Numbered from the stretch's first letter, positions 1 through 8,156 are shown. The stretch is 31,119 nt of DNA from Flavobacterium sp. (GCF_021151785.1 NZ_JAGKWP010000015.1:1-31119), one strand, 5' to 3'. Translations and numbers: made by a program. Notes: generated from the letters alone by a model not told the origin.

Positions 1-2
1 AT

Positions 3-1292
3 AATATTGAAATTAAAAGAGATTCTTTAGAAAAAGAAGAACTATTAGCCTATGATGTTTTGTTAACAGAAACATTTGAAAAATTAGCAACTCATTTTTA
101 CAAAGGGAAGGTGAACCCAAAAGAAGTTGCCCCTAATTGGGATTTGTTTGAGAAAAAAACAGCAGTTGCTAATTGGCTTGAAGAAGCTATTCCCACTAAT
201 AAAGTAGCAACCACGTTGAAAGGATTGCTTCCTAAACATTGGCAATACCAGCAATTGAAAAGAGCTTTAGTCGAAATAGATCAATTTCCAACAAGTACTT
301 TTGATTCCATTCGTTTTATTAAAAAGATTACGCTAAATGATACATTGCCTACACTGAAAAAAATTAAGGAGCGTTTATTTTTTTGGAAAGATTATAAACG
401 TAAAGATACGTTGTACACCGCTGTTTATGATACCATAACCTTCAAGGCAATGAAACGTTTTCAAACTAGACACGGATTGTTAGCTGATGGAGTTGTTGGA
501 GCAAGTACAATCAAGGCGTTAAACTATAATAAAGAAACGAGAAAGCAACAAATTTTATCAAATTTAGAACGTTGGAGGTGGTATCCAAAAGATTTAGGGA
601 AACAATATATTATTGTCAACTTGCCTGAATTTATGTTGCATTATGTAGTTGATCAGGATACAGTAGCAGAGCGAAAAGTTGTAGTAGGTAGACCAAAACG
701 AATGACACCTGTTTTGTCTTCTAAATTATCTAATTTTGTTTTTAATCCCACTTGGACAGTTCCTCCTACTATAATAAAAGAAGATTTAGCCGTTGAAGCT
801 GCTAAAAACAGGGGTTATTTTTCAAGAAGTAGAATCACAATATATAATTCAAAGAACCAAGAAGTTTCGCCTGTAAATTGGAATTCTAATAAGCCAAACA
901 ATTATAGATATGTGCAAACGCCTGGATATAATAATTCATTAGGATTGGTTAAATTTAATTTTCCTAATAGCCATTTGGTATATTTGCACGATACTAATCA
1001 TAGAGAAATGTTTGCATACAACTATAGAGCATTAAGTTCAGGCTGTGTACGAGTTGAAAATCCAGTAGTATTAGCAAAACAAATTTTATCTTCTCAAGAA
1101 GGAGATCGATGGAAATCCGGTGAAGAAGTGGATAAAATCATTGCTAAAAAAGATACTTATATGGTAAAAGTAAAACAATCCATTTATATTCATCAACTAT
1201 ACTGGACATGTTGGATGAACAAAAACGGATTGCAATTTAGAGAGGATATATATAATTTAGATTTGAGGGTCTATTCAAAATTAAGAAGTTAA
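3..1292 (+). CDS. L,D-transpeptidase, YcbB/LdtD-like (5' end outside window)
   Basis: This is the C-terminal 429 codons of a periplasmic L,D-transpeptidase, which crosslinks peptidoglycan stems through meso-DAP (3-3 links). The frame is open to the left edge with no stop, so the true start lies upstream; the TTG at 60 is not a convincing start. A putative peptidoglycan-binding domain (FQTRHGL...DGVVGAST) spans about 430-530. The YkuD catalytic domain follows, with the family histidine in YLHDTN (codon 987-989) and the nucleophilic cysteine in SSGCVRV (Cys codon 1044-1046). YcbB-type proteins usually exceed 500 residues, so roughly 100 residues, including any signal peptide, are probably missing. 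The last 12 bp overlap the end of the convergent gene at 1281-2027, itself a YkuD-type protein. Family assignment is strong; the exact crosslink type is inferred. Confidence 0.93.
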   Translation, partial: NIEIKRDSLEKEELLAYDVLLTETFEKLATHFYKGKVNPKEVAPNWDLFEKKTAVANWLEEAIPTNKVATTLKGLLPKHWQYQQLKRALVEIDQFPTSTFDSIRFIKKITLNDTLPTLKKIKERLFFWKDYKRKDTLYTAVYDTITFKAMKRFQTRHGLLADGVVGASTIKALNYNKETRKQQILSNLERWRWYPKDLGKQYIIVNLPEFMLHYVVDQDTVAERKVVVGRPKRMTPVLSSKLSNFVFNPTWTVPPTIIKEDLAVEAAKNRGYFSRSRITIYNSKNQEVSPVNWNSNKPNNYRYVQTPGYNNSLGLVKFNFPNSHLVYLHDTNHREMFAYNYRALSSGCVRVENPVVLAKQILSSQEGDRWKSGEEVDKIIAKKDTYMVKVKQSIYIHQLYWTCWMNKNGLQFREDIYNLDLRVYSKLRS

Positions 1293-2027
1293 TGAACCTT
1301 TGTTCATGTAAATTCTTGAAGGGTGATGAATGTAAAGAACGGACTGATTTTTTATTAGGTCAATTAGTTTTTTAGTGATGTTCATAGGTACAGCAGGGCA
1401 TCCTTGACTTCTTCCAATGTAACCCTGAGTTTTAATTAAACTTTTGTTTACATATTCAGCCCCATGAACCACAACAGCACGTTCTCTTGCTTTGTGATTA
1501 ATGCCATATTCTTGTCCGTCTAGTTTTAAAGATAATCCATGCTTACCCTTGTAAGTTTCACCTGTTAAATAAAATCCTAAACTACTTTTAAAAGAATTGT
1601 TTTCATTTGAAAATGATTTTGCAAATTCGGTACCTGAATTCATCCCATGTGAAACTAAACTTTGTAGTAGAACACGCTGAGTAGTCATGTCAATTACCCA
1701 CATTCTTTCTTGAGTTGATGATAAACTAAAATCTATAATAGTTAAAATTTCATTTTTTACTCGTCCTAACTTTTTTAATTGTTCATAACCTTCAAATGCT
1801 TTAGTAAAACTCTCTAATGAAGGTAAAGAGTAAGTGCCTTTGTCAAGTGAATAAAAAAAGGCTTTAGAGACTATCTCAAAGTTAGTAGTTTTGTTTTCTG
1901 CAATTAGTTTATTTTGCTCAATAACTTTTACAGAATCATTAGTTATAGCTGGAGTTTTTACTGCTTTTGTTGTAGGCTTATAAGCTAATAAGCTTAAAAA
2001 AAGAAGTGGTAAAAATTTGTAACTCAT
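1281..2027 (-). CDS. Secreted murein L,D-transpeptidase catalytic domain protein (YkuD_2 type)
   Basis: A 248-residue protein with a hydrophobic N-terminal segment (about residues 4-16) that looks like a signal or lipoprotein-like export sequence. The C-terminal half has the YkuD_2 pattern: His188 in VVVHGAEY and Cys210 in GRSQGCPAVP, the expected catalytic His-Cys pair of an L,D-transpeptidase-like fold, with a conserved SHG at 126-128. The probable role is periplasmic peptidoglycan modification, but substrates of this subfamily are poorly defined, so this is inference. The gene is convergent with another YkuD-type transpeptidase and overlaps it by 12 bp. A -7-like element lies about 37 bp upstream of the ATG. 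A 6-bp hairpin at 1292-1307 sits inside its last codons and just past the neighbour's stop, without a clear T-run. Confidence 0.88.
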   Translation of the reverse strand: MSYKFLPLLFLSLLAYKPTTKAVKTPAITNDSVKVIEQNKLIAENKTTNFEIVSKAFFYSLDKGTYSLPSLESFTKAFEGYEQLKKLGRVKNEILTIIDFSLSSTQERMWVIDMTTQRVLLQSLVSHGMNSGTEFAKSFSNENNSFKSSLGFYLTGETYKGKHGLSLKLDGQEYGINHKARERAVVVHGAEYVNKSLIKTQGYIGRSQGCPAVPMNITKKLIDLIKNQSVLYIHHPSRIYMNKGSLTS

Positions 2028-2063
2028 TGATTTTTTAAGTTTTAAAAGTTTTTTTGGTTACGC

Positions 2064-2071
2064 CAAATATA
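2064..2071 (-). promoter_or_regulatory. Bacteroidota -7 element upstream of the YkuD_2 gene
   Basis: Read on the minus strand, the bases are TATATTTG, an exact match to the Bacteroidota -7 consensus TAnnTTTG, 36 bp before the start codon at 2027. No TTG is seen at the expected -33 distance, so the match rests on the -7 box alone. Confidence 0.5.
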
Positions 2072-2228
2072 GAAATTAATTTATTTAAAAAAAATATTTT
2101 TGTGTTTTTTAACGAAAAAAAAAGCATTTCAACGATATTTTATTTTCTTTAATGAATAGCAGTAAAAGTTTGGATTATATATAAATCTAAAACCTAATAT
2201 TTTTTAAAGTGAAACAAAATCAACTTTT

Positions 2229-2244
2229 ATACTACCAATAGTAT
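2229..2244. repeat. Short inverted repeat upstream of the DUF5916 gene
   Basis: ATACTA and TAGTAT flank a 4-base spacer (CCAA), forming a perfect 6-bp inverted repeat 23 bp before the start at 2268. It could be an operator or a small hairpin in the mRNA leader. In AT-rich DNA a chance occurrence is also plausible. A related pair of half-sites with a longer spacer lies before the CBS gene. Confidence 0.3.
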
Positions 2245-2267
2245 GAATCACAATCATCAATTTATTC

Positions 2268-4700
2268 ATGAAAACGTTTTATTCCTTTTTTTTCTTTATT
2301 TCTGGATTCATTTATACATTTGGGCAAGAAGCACAAATTGTCTTAGAGAAAAAGAAATTGCAAGCTAAACGATTGTCTTCTTCCATTAAACTTGATGGTA
2401 AACTTGATGAAGAAGTTTGGAAAACGGCTCCAATAGCAAATCATTTTTTTGGTTTCGAACCCGATAACGGAAAAATTGAACCCGATACACTCAAAACAGA
2501 AGTGAAAATCTTATATGATGATCATGCTTTATATATTGCAGCTACTTTATATGATTCACATCCAGATAAAATTTTAAAAGAGATTACCGAAAGGGATAAT
2601 TTTGGTACGGCTGATTTTTTTGGGGTTTTTATCAATGGATTCAATGATGGTCAACAAGAGTATAGTTTTTTTGTGAGTGCAGCAAATGGACAGGCTGATT
2701 GTGTTAGAACATCTCAACAGGGAGAAGACTTTTCTTGGGATGCCATTTGGTTAAGTGAAGTGAAAATAACAGAGCAAGGGTGGCAAGTGGAAATGAAAAT
2801 CCCTTATGCCGCTATTCGTTTCTCAAAGTCTGAAAAACAAGTGTGGGGAATCAATTTTTTTAGAGAAGTTAGACGTTTACGATACAAGTATACTTGGAAT
2901 AAAGTAGATAATCGAATAGGCGCTTTTACACAACAAGCAGGATTGTTAGAAGGAATTGAAAATATTGAAACCCCCACTAGATTGTTTCTGATTCCTTATG
3001 CTTCTTATTATCTAAATAGTTTGCCTCATGAAAAAGGACAAGGGACTTTGAAAGGAGGAATGGATTTAAAGTATGGATTAACAGATGCTTTTACCTTAGA
3101 CGCCGTTTTAATTCCCGATTTTGGTCAAACGAAATTTGATAATAAAATACTAAATCTAGGTCCTTTTGAACAAGTTTTTAATGAAAATCGCCCGTTTTTT
3201 ACAGAAGGAACAGATTTGTTTAACAAGGCTGGTTTGTTTTATTCTAGGCGAATTGGTGCAGCACCATCTACTTATCCTGATCTTGGTCCAAATGAGGAGG
3301 TACAAGAGTATCCCTCAAGTGTAAAACTTTTAAATGCCTTGAAAGTTTCAGGACGTACAAAAGGTGGATTAGGTGTTGGTATATTGAATGCTGTCACTGA
3401 AAAAACAAATGTTACTGTAACTAATTCGTTAACCAATCAATCGCGATCTGTAACTGTAGAACCAATGGCTAATTACAATGTAACGGTTCTCGATCAACGT
3501 TTCAATCAAAATTCATCTGTTGCTTTTGTCAACACAAATGTAACCCGTAATGGTGAGTTTAGAGATGCTAATGTTTCTGCTTTGGCATTTGATTTGAATA
3601 CTAAAAAAAACACATTCAATGCAAATGGAGCAATTAAATATAGTTACGTAAATGAATGGGGCAATCAAGATGCTAAAAAAGGATTTGTTAGTGAATTGTA
3701 CTTGGCAGAAACATCAGGAAATATAAGGTATAGTTTTGGTGGAAATTATATATCAAAAGCCTTTGATAATAATGATCTTGGCTTAAATTTTCAAACCAAT
3801 TATTATTCTTTCAATGGGAATGTGAGTTACCGAACTTTAAAACCTACTCAAAAATTAAATTCGTTTAGGATGAATTTAAATACTTATGGACAATTTAACA
3901 ACGATTCAAATAATTTGCAAGAGCAAAGTTTAAATTTCAACATGAGTTTAACAAACAAGAAAAATCACGCCGCAGGTTATTCTATTACAGCACGAATTTT
4001 TGATGTTTATGACTATTATGATCCTCGTGTAGAAGGAAGGTATACCATTTATCCTAAATATTACAACACATCAGGTTGGATTTCAACAAATTATAATAAT
4101 AAATTCGCATTTGATATTAATCCTTGGTATGGATTTGCTGAACAAAAGGGATGGTGGTTTTCAGGGGTTAATATCAGTCCAAGGTACCGATTTAATGATC
4201 GTGTCATGTTGGTCTATAGTTTTAATTATGGTGTAGATAGAAATGAATTAGGTTGGATTGATAGAACGGCTACGGATATTATTTATGCCCGAAGAGATAA
4301 GCAAACAATAGAGAATGGGTTGGAAGGTAAATATTCTATTAATTCAAGAATGAATTTTAAAATCAATTTCCGTCATTATTGGTCTTTTGCCGAAAATAAA
4401 TCTACTTATCGCTTATTAGAAAACGGTAAGGTTGAAGATTTTGTGTATACAACAAATAAAAATTCAAATTTAAATCTATGGAATTTCGATTTGTCTTATA
4501 GTTGGTGGTTTGCACCCGGAAGTCAAATGTCCGTTTTGTATAGAAATAATGCAGCAGATTTTAATAGGAGTATTGATAAAAACTTTTCAAATAACGTAAA
4601 AGCAATTGTTAATCATGAAGTATTAAATCATGCTTTTTCTATAAGCGTGCGCTATTTTATCGATTACAATCAAGCCAAACATGTGGTAATTAAGTCTTAA
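2268..4700 (+). CDS. DUF5916 protein with N-terminal CBM9-like domain, probable outer-membrane protein
   Basis: An 810-residue protein with a clear signal peptide (basic start, hydrophobic core of about residues 4-18, ending near Gln20). Residues about 38-220 resemble the carbohydrate-binding family 9-like domain common in Bacteroidota (KLDGKLDEEVW near 41-51; DDHALYIAATLYD near 84-96). The remainder matches the DUF5916 type, including the hallmark stretch with FFTEG and LFYSRRIG coded around 3190-3255. From about residue 240 onward the sequence alternates aromatic and polar residues in the way of amphipathic beta strands, and it ends in an aromatic-rich strand region, which suggests an outer-membrane beta barrel. 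The family has no established function; a role in surface glycan binding or uptake is only inferred from the CBM9-like head. It stands alone, with no SusC/SusD partner next to it. Confidence 0.85.
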   Translation: MKTFYSFFFFISGFIYTFGQEAQIVLEKKKLQAKRLSSSIKLDGKLDEEVWKTAPIANHFFGFEPDNGKIEPDTLKTEVKILYDDHALYIAATLYDSHPDKILKEITERDNFGTADFFGVFINGFNDGQQEYSFFVSAANGQADCVRTSQQGEDFSWDAIWLSEVKITEQGWQVEMKIPYAAIRFSKSEKQVWGINFFREVRRLRYKYTWNKVDNRIGAFTQQAGLLEGIENIETPTRLFLIPYASYYLNSLPHEKGQGTLKGGMDLKYGLTDAFTLDAVLIPDFGQTKFDNKILNLGPFEQVFNENRPFFTEGTDLFNKAGLFYSRRIGAAPSTYPDLGPNEEVQEYPSSVKLLNALKVSGRTKGGLGVGILNAVTEKTNVTVTNSLTNQSRSVTVEPMANYNVTVLDQRFNQNSSVAFVNTNVTRNGEFRDANVSALAFDLNTKKNTFNANGAIKYSYVNEWGNQDAKKGFVSELYLAETSGNIRYSFGGNYISKAFDNNDLGLNFQTNYYSFNGNVSYRTLKPTQKLNSFRMNLNTYGQFNNDSNNLQEQSLNFNMSLTNKKNHAAGYSITARIFDVYDYYDPRVEGRYTIYPKYYNTSGWISTNYNNKFAFDINPWYGFAEQKGWWFSGVNISPRYRFNDRVMLVYSFNYGVDRNELGWIDRTATDIIYARRDKQTIENGLEGKYSINSRMNFKINFRHYWSFAENKSTYRLLENGKVEDFVYTTNKNSNLNLWNFDLSYSWWFAPGSQMSVLYRNNAADFNRSIDKNFSNNVKAIVNHEVLNHAFSISVRYFIDYNQAKHVVIKS

Positions 4701-4813
4701 TTAAAATTTATGTTTTTCAATTTGGGGTTACTATATTATATATTTTAAATATTTTTTTATAATCGACTCTCAATTTCGTTGATATTATTTTATTCATTCA
4801 AACAAAAAAATAG

Positions 4814-4821
4814 TACTTTCG
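4814..4821 (+). promoter_or_regulatory. Possible -7 element of gpmI
   Basis: TACTTTCG differs from the TAnnTTTG consensus at one base and lies 18 bp before the gpmI start. No properly spaced -33 TTG is seen; the nearest TTG is 32 bases upstream. This is a weak candidate. Confidence 0.3.
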
Positions 4822-4839
4822 TTTTTAAATACAACGACC

Positions 4840-6360
4840 ATGAATAAGAAAGTAATTTTAATGATTTTAGACGGTTGGGGGCATTCTCCTGATCCAAAGG
4901 TTTCGGCAATTGATCATGCAAATACACCGTTTATAGACTCACTTTATAGTAATTATCCTAATGCAGAACTAAGAACAGATGGATTAAATGTAGGCTTACC
5001 TGAAGGGCAAATGGGGAATTCAGAAGTTGGACATATGAATTTAGGAGCAGGTAGGATTGTGTATCAAGATTTAGCTAAGATTAATTTAGCTGTACAAAAT
5101 AAAACTATGAGTCACGAAAAATCATTGCGTGATGCTTTTGAATATGCAAAAAACAAACAAAAGCCGATTCATTTTTTAGGTTTGGTTTCGGATGGTGGGG
5201 TACATTCGCATACTTCACATTTACGTGGGTTGATTGATGCTGCTCAAGAAAGCGGGGTTGAACAAATGTTTGTACATGCTTTTACCGATGGTAGAGATGT
5301 TGATCCAAAATCGGGAAAAAAATATATTGAAGATTTAGAAACTTATTTGCTTCATAAACCAGCTCAACTTGCTTCTGTAATTGGTCGTTATTATGCAATG
5401 GATCGCGATAAACGTTGGGAGCGTGTTAAGTTAGCTTATGATTTGATAGTCAATGGAGAAGGAAAGCATACAACAAATTTGGTAGCAAGTATTCAGGATA
5501 GTTATGATGAAAATACGACTGATGAGTTTATCAAACCTACAGTTAAAGTGGATTCGGCTGATCAGCCAATTGCTACTATTCGAGATGGGGATGTGGTGAT
5601 TTTTTTTAATTTTAGAACCGATAGAGGAAGGGAATTGACTGAAGCTTTGTCACAGCAAGATTTTCATGAGCAAAATATGCATAAACTGAATTTGTATTAT
5701 GTAACCATGACCAATTATGATGACACTTATTCTAATGTTCATGTAATTTATGATAAAGATAATATTACTAATACGTTAGGCGAAGTTCTTGCTAAGGCTG
5801 GAAAAAAGCAAATACGAATTGCAGAGACAGAGAAATACCCTCATGTTACTTTCTTTTTTTCTGGCGGTAGAGAAGAACCTTTTGAAGGGGAAACAAGAAT
5901 TTTAAAAAATTCTCCTAAAGTAGCTACCTATGATTTAAAACCAGAAATGAGTGCGTTTGAGTTGAAAGATGCTTTGGTGCCCGAATTGCAAAAGGGTGAT
6001 GTTGATTTTGTGTGTCTTAACTTTGCTAATGGAGATATGGTAGGACATACTGGTGTTATGGAGGCGGCAATAAAAGCTTGTGAAGCAGTAGATGTATGCG
6101 TAAAAGCAATAGTGGAAACAGCATTAGATCAAAATTATGTTACATTAGTTATTGCTGATCATGGGAATTGCGAAACAATGATCAATCCGGACGGGACGCC
6201 TAATACAGCACATACAACGAATCCAGTGCCTGTTATTTTAGTAAGTAATGATACTAGTTTGAAAATAAATAATGGTGTGTTAGGTGATATTGCTCCAACA
6301 ATTTTAGAATTAATGGGTGTGGAACAACCTGAAGTTATGACACAACATTCGTTACTTTAA
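4840..6360 (+). CDS. gpmI: 2,3-bisphosphoglycerate-independent phosphoglycerate mutase
   Basis: A cytoplasmic glycolytic enzyme that interconverts 3- and 2-phosphoglycerate in a Mn-dependent, cofactor-independent reaction. At 506 residues it has the normal family length. Visible motifs are the N-terminal metal-binding DGWG (Asp11), the phosphoserine site GQMGNSEVGH (Ser61), HSHTSH near residue 122, DGRDVDP, a substrate-binding FRTDRGRE, and the C-terminal alkaline-phosphatase-fold metal motifs NGDMVGH and DHGNCE. The ATG is preceded by an A-rich leader and a possible -7 element. The gene is monocistronic, ending in a bidirectional terminator shared with the convergent engB. The assignment is secure. 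Confidence 0.98.
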   Translation: MNKKVILMILDGWGHSPDPKVSAIDHANTPFIDSLYSNYPNAELRTDGLNVGLPEGQMGNSEVGHMNLGAGRIVYQDLAKINLAVQNKTMSHEKSLRDAFEYAKNKQKPIHFLGLVSDGGVHSHTSHLRGLIDAAQESGVEQMFVHAFTDGRDVDPKSGKKYIEDLETYLLHKPAQLASVIGRYYAMDRDKRWERVKLAYDLIVNGEGKHTTNLVASIQDSYDENTTDEFIKPTVKVDSADQPIATIRDGDVVIFFNFRTDRGRELTEALSQQDFHEQNMHKLNLYYVTMTNYDDTYSNVHVIYDKDNITNTLGEVLAKAGKKQIRIAETEKYPHVTFFFSGGREEPFEGETRILKNSPKVATYDLKPEMSAFELKDALVPELQKGDVDFVCLNFANGDMVGHTGVMEAAIKACEAVDVCVKAIVETALDQNYVTLVIADHGNCETMINPDGTPNTAHTTNPVPVILVSNDTSLKINNGVLGDIAPTILELMGVEQPEVMTQHSLL

Positions 6361-6365
6361 CTAAG

Positions 6366-6401
6366 AAAAATAGAGCCTATTAGAAGATAGGCTCTATTTT
6401 T
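6366..6401. terminator. Bidirectional terminator between gpmI and engB
   Basis: A perfect 15-bp stem (arms 6366-6380 and 6387-6401, core TAGAGCCTAT / ATAGGCTCTA) with a 6-base loop, flanked by A-runs on the left and T-runs on the right, so it works on both strands. It begins 5 bp after the gpmI stop and overlaps the engB stop codon by two bases. Confidence 0.9.
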
Positions 6402-7017
6402 AAAATTGACTTCCACTATTTATTTCGTCATTAACAGTGTCTATATATTTCAAAATATCATCCCTTCCAGTTCCATCTTCTGATGAAGTAACAAAATATT
6501 GTGGCATTTCTTCCCAGTCATTGGCTAGTAAATGTTTTTTATAAGCAGCTACATTTTTTTGAACTTGTGTTTTACCTAATTTATCGGCTTTTGTAAAAAT
6601 CAGGCAAAAAGGTATGCCGCTTTCACCTAAATAATTAATAAATTCAATATCAATTTTTTGAGGTTCTAATCGGCTGTCAATCAAGATAAAAGCGCAAACT
6701 AATTGTTCCCTAGTTTCAAAATAATCAGTAATAAATTTTTGAAATGTAGCTTTTGTAGATTTAGAAACACGAGCATATCCATATCCTGGTAAATCAACGA
6801 GAAACCAATTCTTATTAATTAAAAAATGATTGATTAATTGCGTTTTTCCAGGTCTTGCTGAGGTTTTAGCCAAGCTTTTATGTCTAGTTAACATATTGAT
6901 TAAAGAAGATTTACCAACGTTAGAACGACCAATAAAGGCATACTCAGGTAAAAGGTCTTTTGGGCATTTACTTGCATCAGAATTACTGATGATGAATTCT
7001 GCTGTATTAATTTTCAT
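6400..7017 (-). CDS. engB: Ribosome biogenesis GTPase EngB/YsxC
   Basis: A 205-residue single-domain GTPase of the TrmE-Era-EngA-EngB-Septin class, which acts in assembly of the large ribosomal subunit. All G motifs are present: G1 GRSNVGKSS (30-38), the ARPGKT stretch for G2 (54-59), G3 DLPGYG (75-80), G4 TKAD (142-145) and a G5-like TSSEDGTG (177-184). The length is typical for the family. The gene lies downstream of the alpha/beta hydrolase gene on the same strand, with a 48-bp gap that contains a hairpin followed by T's. No good -7 element is seen directly before engB, so part of its expression may come from readthrough of that hairpin. Confidence 0.97.
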   Translation of the reverse strand: MKINTAEFIISNSDASKCPKDLLPEYAFIGRSNVGKSSLINMLTRHKSLAKTSARPGKTQLINHFLINKNWFLVDLPGYGYARVSKSTKATFQKFITDYFETREQLVCAFILIDSRLEPQKIDIEFINYLGESGIPFCLIFTKADKLGKTQVQKNVAAYKKHLLANDWEEMPQYFVTSSEDGTGRDDILKYIDTVNDEINSGSQF

Positions 7018-7031
7018 AGTCTTATTGTAAA

Positions 7032-7061
7032 TAAAAAAGCCACTCTAAAGAATGACTTTTA
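7032..7061 (-). terminator. Terminator or attenuator after the alpha/beta hydrolase gene
   Basis: On the minus strand, AAAAGTCATTCT and AGAGTGGCTTTT pair across a 2-base loop with two G-U wobbles, followed by a T-rich tract. Read on the plus strand the same positions become C-A mismatches, which points to function on the minus strand only. It lies between the hydrolase stop (7066) and the engB start (7017). Confidence 0.6.
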
Positions 7062-7065
7062 TTAA

Positions 7066-7821
7066 TTATAAATTCTTTTCTTTTAACCAGTGATGTAGTA
7101 ATCTGTTAAACTCATCAGGGTGTTCCATCATAGCTGCATGTCCACAATGATCAATCCAATACAAACTCGAATTAGGTAATAATTTGTTAAATTCAACCGC
7201 TACTTCAGGTGGAGTTACTTTATCTTGTTTACCCCATATGATGCAAGTCTGGGTATGCATTTTAGGTAAATCTTTAGCCATGTTGTGGCGAATGGCACTT
7301 TTTGCAATTGTTAAAGTTTTAAGTAATTTAATACGATCATTAACTGTAGCAAATACTTCATCAACTATTTCTTTAGTAGCTACTTTTGGATCATAAAATA
7401 CATCTTCGCTTTTCTTCTTAATGTATTCATAATCACCTCTTTTAGGGTAGCTTTCTCCCATGCCACTTTCATACAATCCAGAACTTCCAGTAATTACCAA
7501 TCCCTTTACTAATTCTGGGTATTGTTTAGCAAAGTATAGTGAAATGTGTCCTCCAAGGGAATTTCCTAGAAGAATAACGCGTTCAAAACCTTTGAAAATC
7601 ACAAAATCTTTTACAAATTTAGCAAAGGCTTTTACGTTTGTTTTTAAAATGCTTTGGGTATATAAAGGCAATTCAGGAATGACCACTTTATATCCGTTTT
7701 TAGGAAAATAAGTTGAAACCCCATCGAAATTGCTTAATCCCCCCATTAGTCCATGCAAAACAATAATTGGTGTTCCTTCTCCGGCTTCGAAATAAGTATA
7801 TTTTTTTTCTTTCTTTAACAT
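7066..7821 (-). CDS. Alpha/beta hydrolase
   Basis: A 251-residue cytoplasmic protein of the alpha/beta-hydrolase fold. The oxyanion HG motif is at 23-24, the nucleophile elbow is GNSLGG with Ser88, and the acid and base are probably Asp200 (WGKQDKVTP) and His228 (DHCGHAAM). Lid-region residues are about 118-190. The sequence resembles the generic esterase/C-C hydrolase group, but the substrate cannot be read from it. No signal peptide is visible. A -7-like element lies 34 bp upstream of the ATG, and the gene probably forms a transcription unit with engB, partly separated by a hairpin. Confidence 0.92.
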   Translation of the reverse strand: MLKKEKKYTYFEAGEGTPIIVLHGLMGGLSNFDGVSTYFPKNGYKVVIPELPLYTQSILKTNVKAFAKFVKDFVIFKGFERVILLGNSLGGHISLYFAKQYPELVKGLVITGSSGLYESGMGESYPKRGDYEYIKKKSEDVFYDPKVATKEIVDEVFATVNDRIKLLKTLTIAKSAIRHNMAKDLPKMHTQTCIIWGKQDKVTPPEVAVEFNKLLPNSSLYWIDHCGHAAMMEHPDEFNRLLHHWLKEKNL

Positions 7822-7855
7822 AAATTGATTTGTCTATCAAAAATTCAATTGTACG

Positions 7856-7863
7856 CAAATATA
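7856..7863 (-). promoter_or_regulatory. -7 element of the alpha/beta hydrolase gene
   Basis: Read on the minus strand the bases are TATATTTG, an exact TAnnTTTG match, 34 bp upstream of the start codon at 7821. A TTG lies 14 bases further upstream, shorter than the usual spacing of about 17-23, so the -33 assignment is uncertain. Confidence 0.5.
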
Positions 7864-7949
7864 AGACATAATTAGTACAATTTTGACATGATAGTGGATA
7901 AAGTTTTTAATAGGTCAATTGGATTATAAAAGGTTAGTTTTCAACAGAT

Positions 7950-7997
7950 TTGATTGCATAACTGTTTGTTTCTTACTTTTTTTAAACAGTTAATCAA
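7950..7997. repeat. Interrupted inverted repeat in the dcw upstream region
   Basis: AACTGTTT (7960-7967) pairs perfectly with AAACAGTT (7984-7991) across a T-rich 16-base loop. The stem continues with TTGATT (7950-7955) and AATCAA (7992-7997) after a 4-base bulge on the left side only. It could be an operator, a terminator of an unseen transcript or a small RNA element; none of these can be decided from the sequence. Confidence 0.4.
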
Positions 7998-8086
7998 TAT
8001 TTAAAAATAGCTTAAACTCTTGTTTTTTTATGCTTTTCAAAGATATATGGATTAAAGTTTATTCAGAAATGGAAAAACTTATTAAC

Positions 8087-8116
8087 AAAGTGGTAATTAG
8101 TGGTAAAAAGTGGTAA
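8087..8116 (+). promoter_or_regulatory. MraZ-box array: three 10-bp direct repeats
   Basis: Three abutting 10-bp units occur: AAAGTGGTAA (8087-8096), TTAGTGGTAA (8097-8106) and AAAGTGGTAA (8107-8116). From what is known, MraZ binds tandem short G-rich repeats with about 10-bp periodicity in front of its own operon (TGGG-type in E. coli, AAAGTG-type in Mycoplasma). The array ends 8 bp before the -7 box and covers the -33 region, a position that fits autorepression of the division cluster. The repeats are seen directly; MraZ binding is inferred. Confidence 0.8.
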
Positions 8117-8124
8117 ATAATTTC

Positions 8125-8132
8125 TAAATTTG
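8125..8132 (+). promoter_or_regulatory. -7 element of the dcw cluster
   Basis: TAAATTTG matches the TAnnTTTG consensus exactly and ends 24 bp before the mraZ start, giving a predicted leader of under 20 nt. There is no TTG at -33; that region is occupied by the MraZ-box repeats. Confidence 0.6.
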
Positions 8133-8156
8133 TAACATATAAAATTAAATTAAGGT

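Larger units (their letters stand above)
7822..8156. other. 335-bp divergent intergenic region upstream of the dcw cluster
   Basis: No convincing gene is present. From left to right it holds the -7 element of the minus-strand hydrolase (7856-7863), an interrupted inverted repeat (7950-7997), three 10-bp direct repeats that look like MraZ boxes (8087-8116) and the -7 element for mraZ (8125-8132). A 28-codon ORF at 8030-8116 exists but runs through the repeats and has no other support. Confidence 0.75.

Noticed and set aside
60..62. TTG at 60 as start of the first L,D-transpeptidase
   Set aside because: The frame stays open to the window edge and the protein is shorter than its family, so the gene is truncated by the window rather than starting here.
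8030..8116. 28-codon ORF upstream of mraZ
   Set aside because: It has no recognisable start context and its 3' part is the MraZ-box repeat array; chance ORF in a regulatory region.
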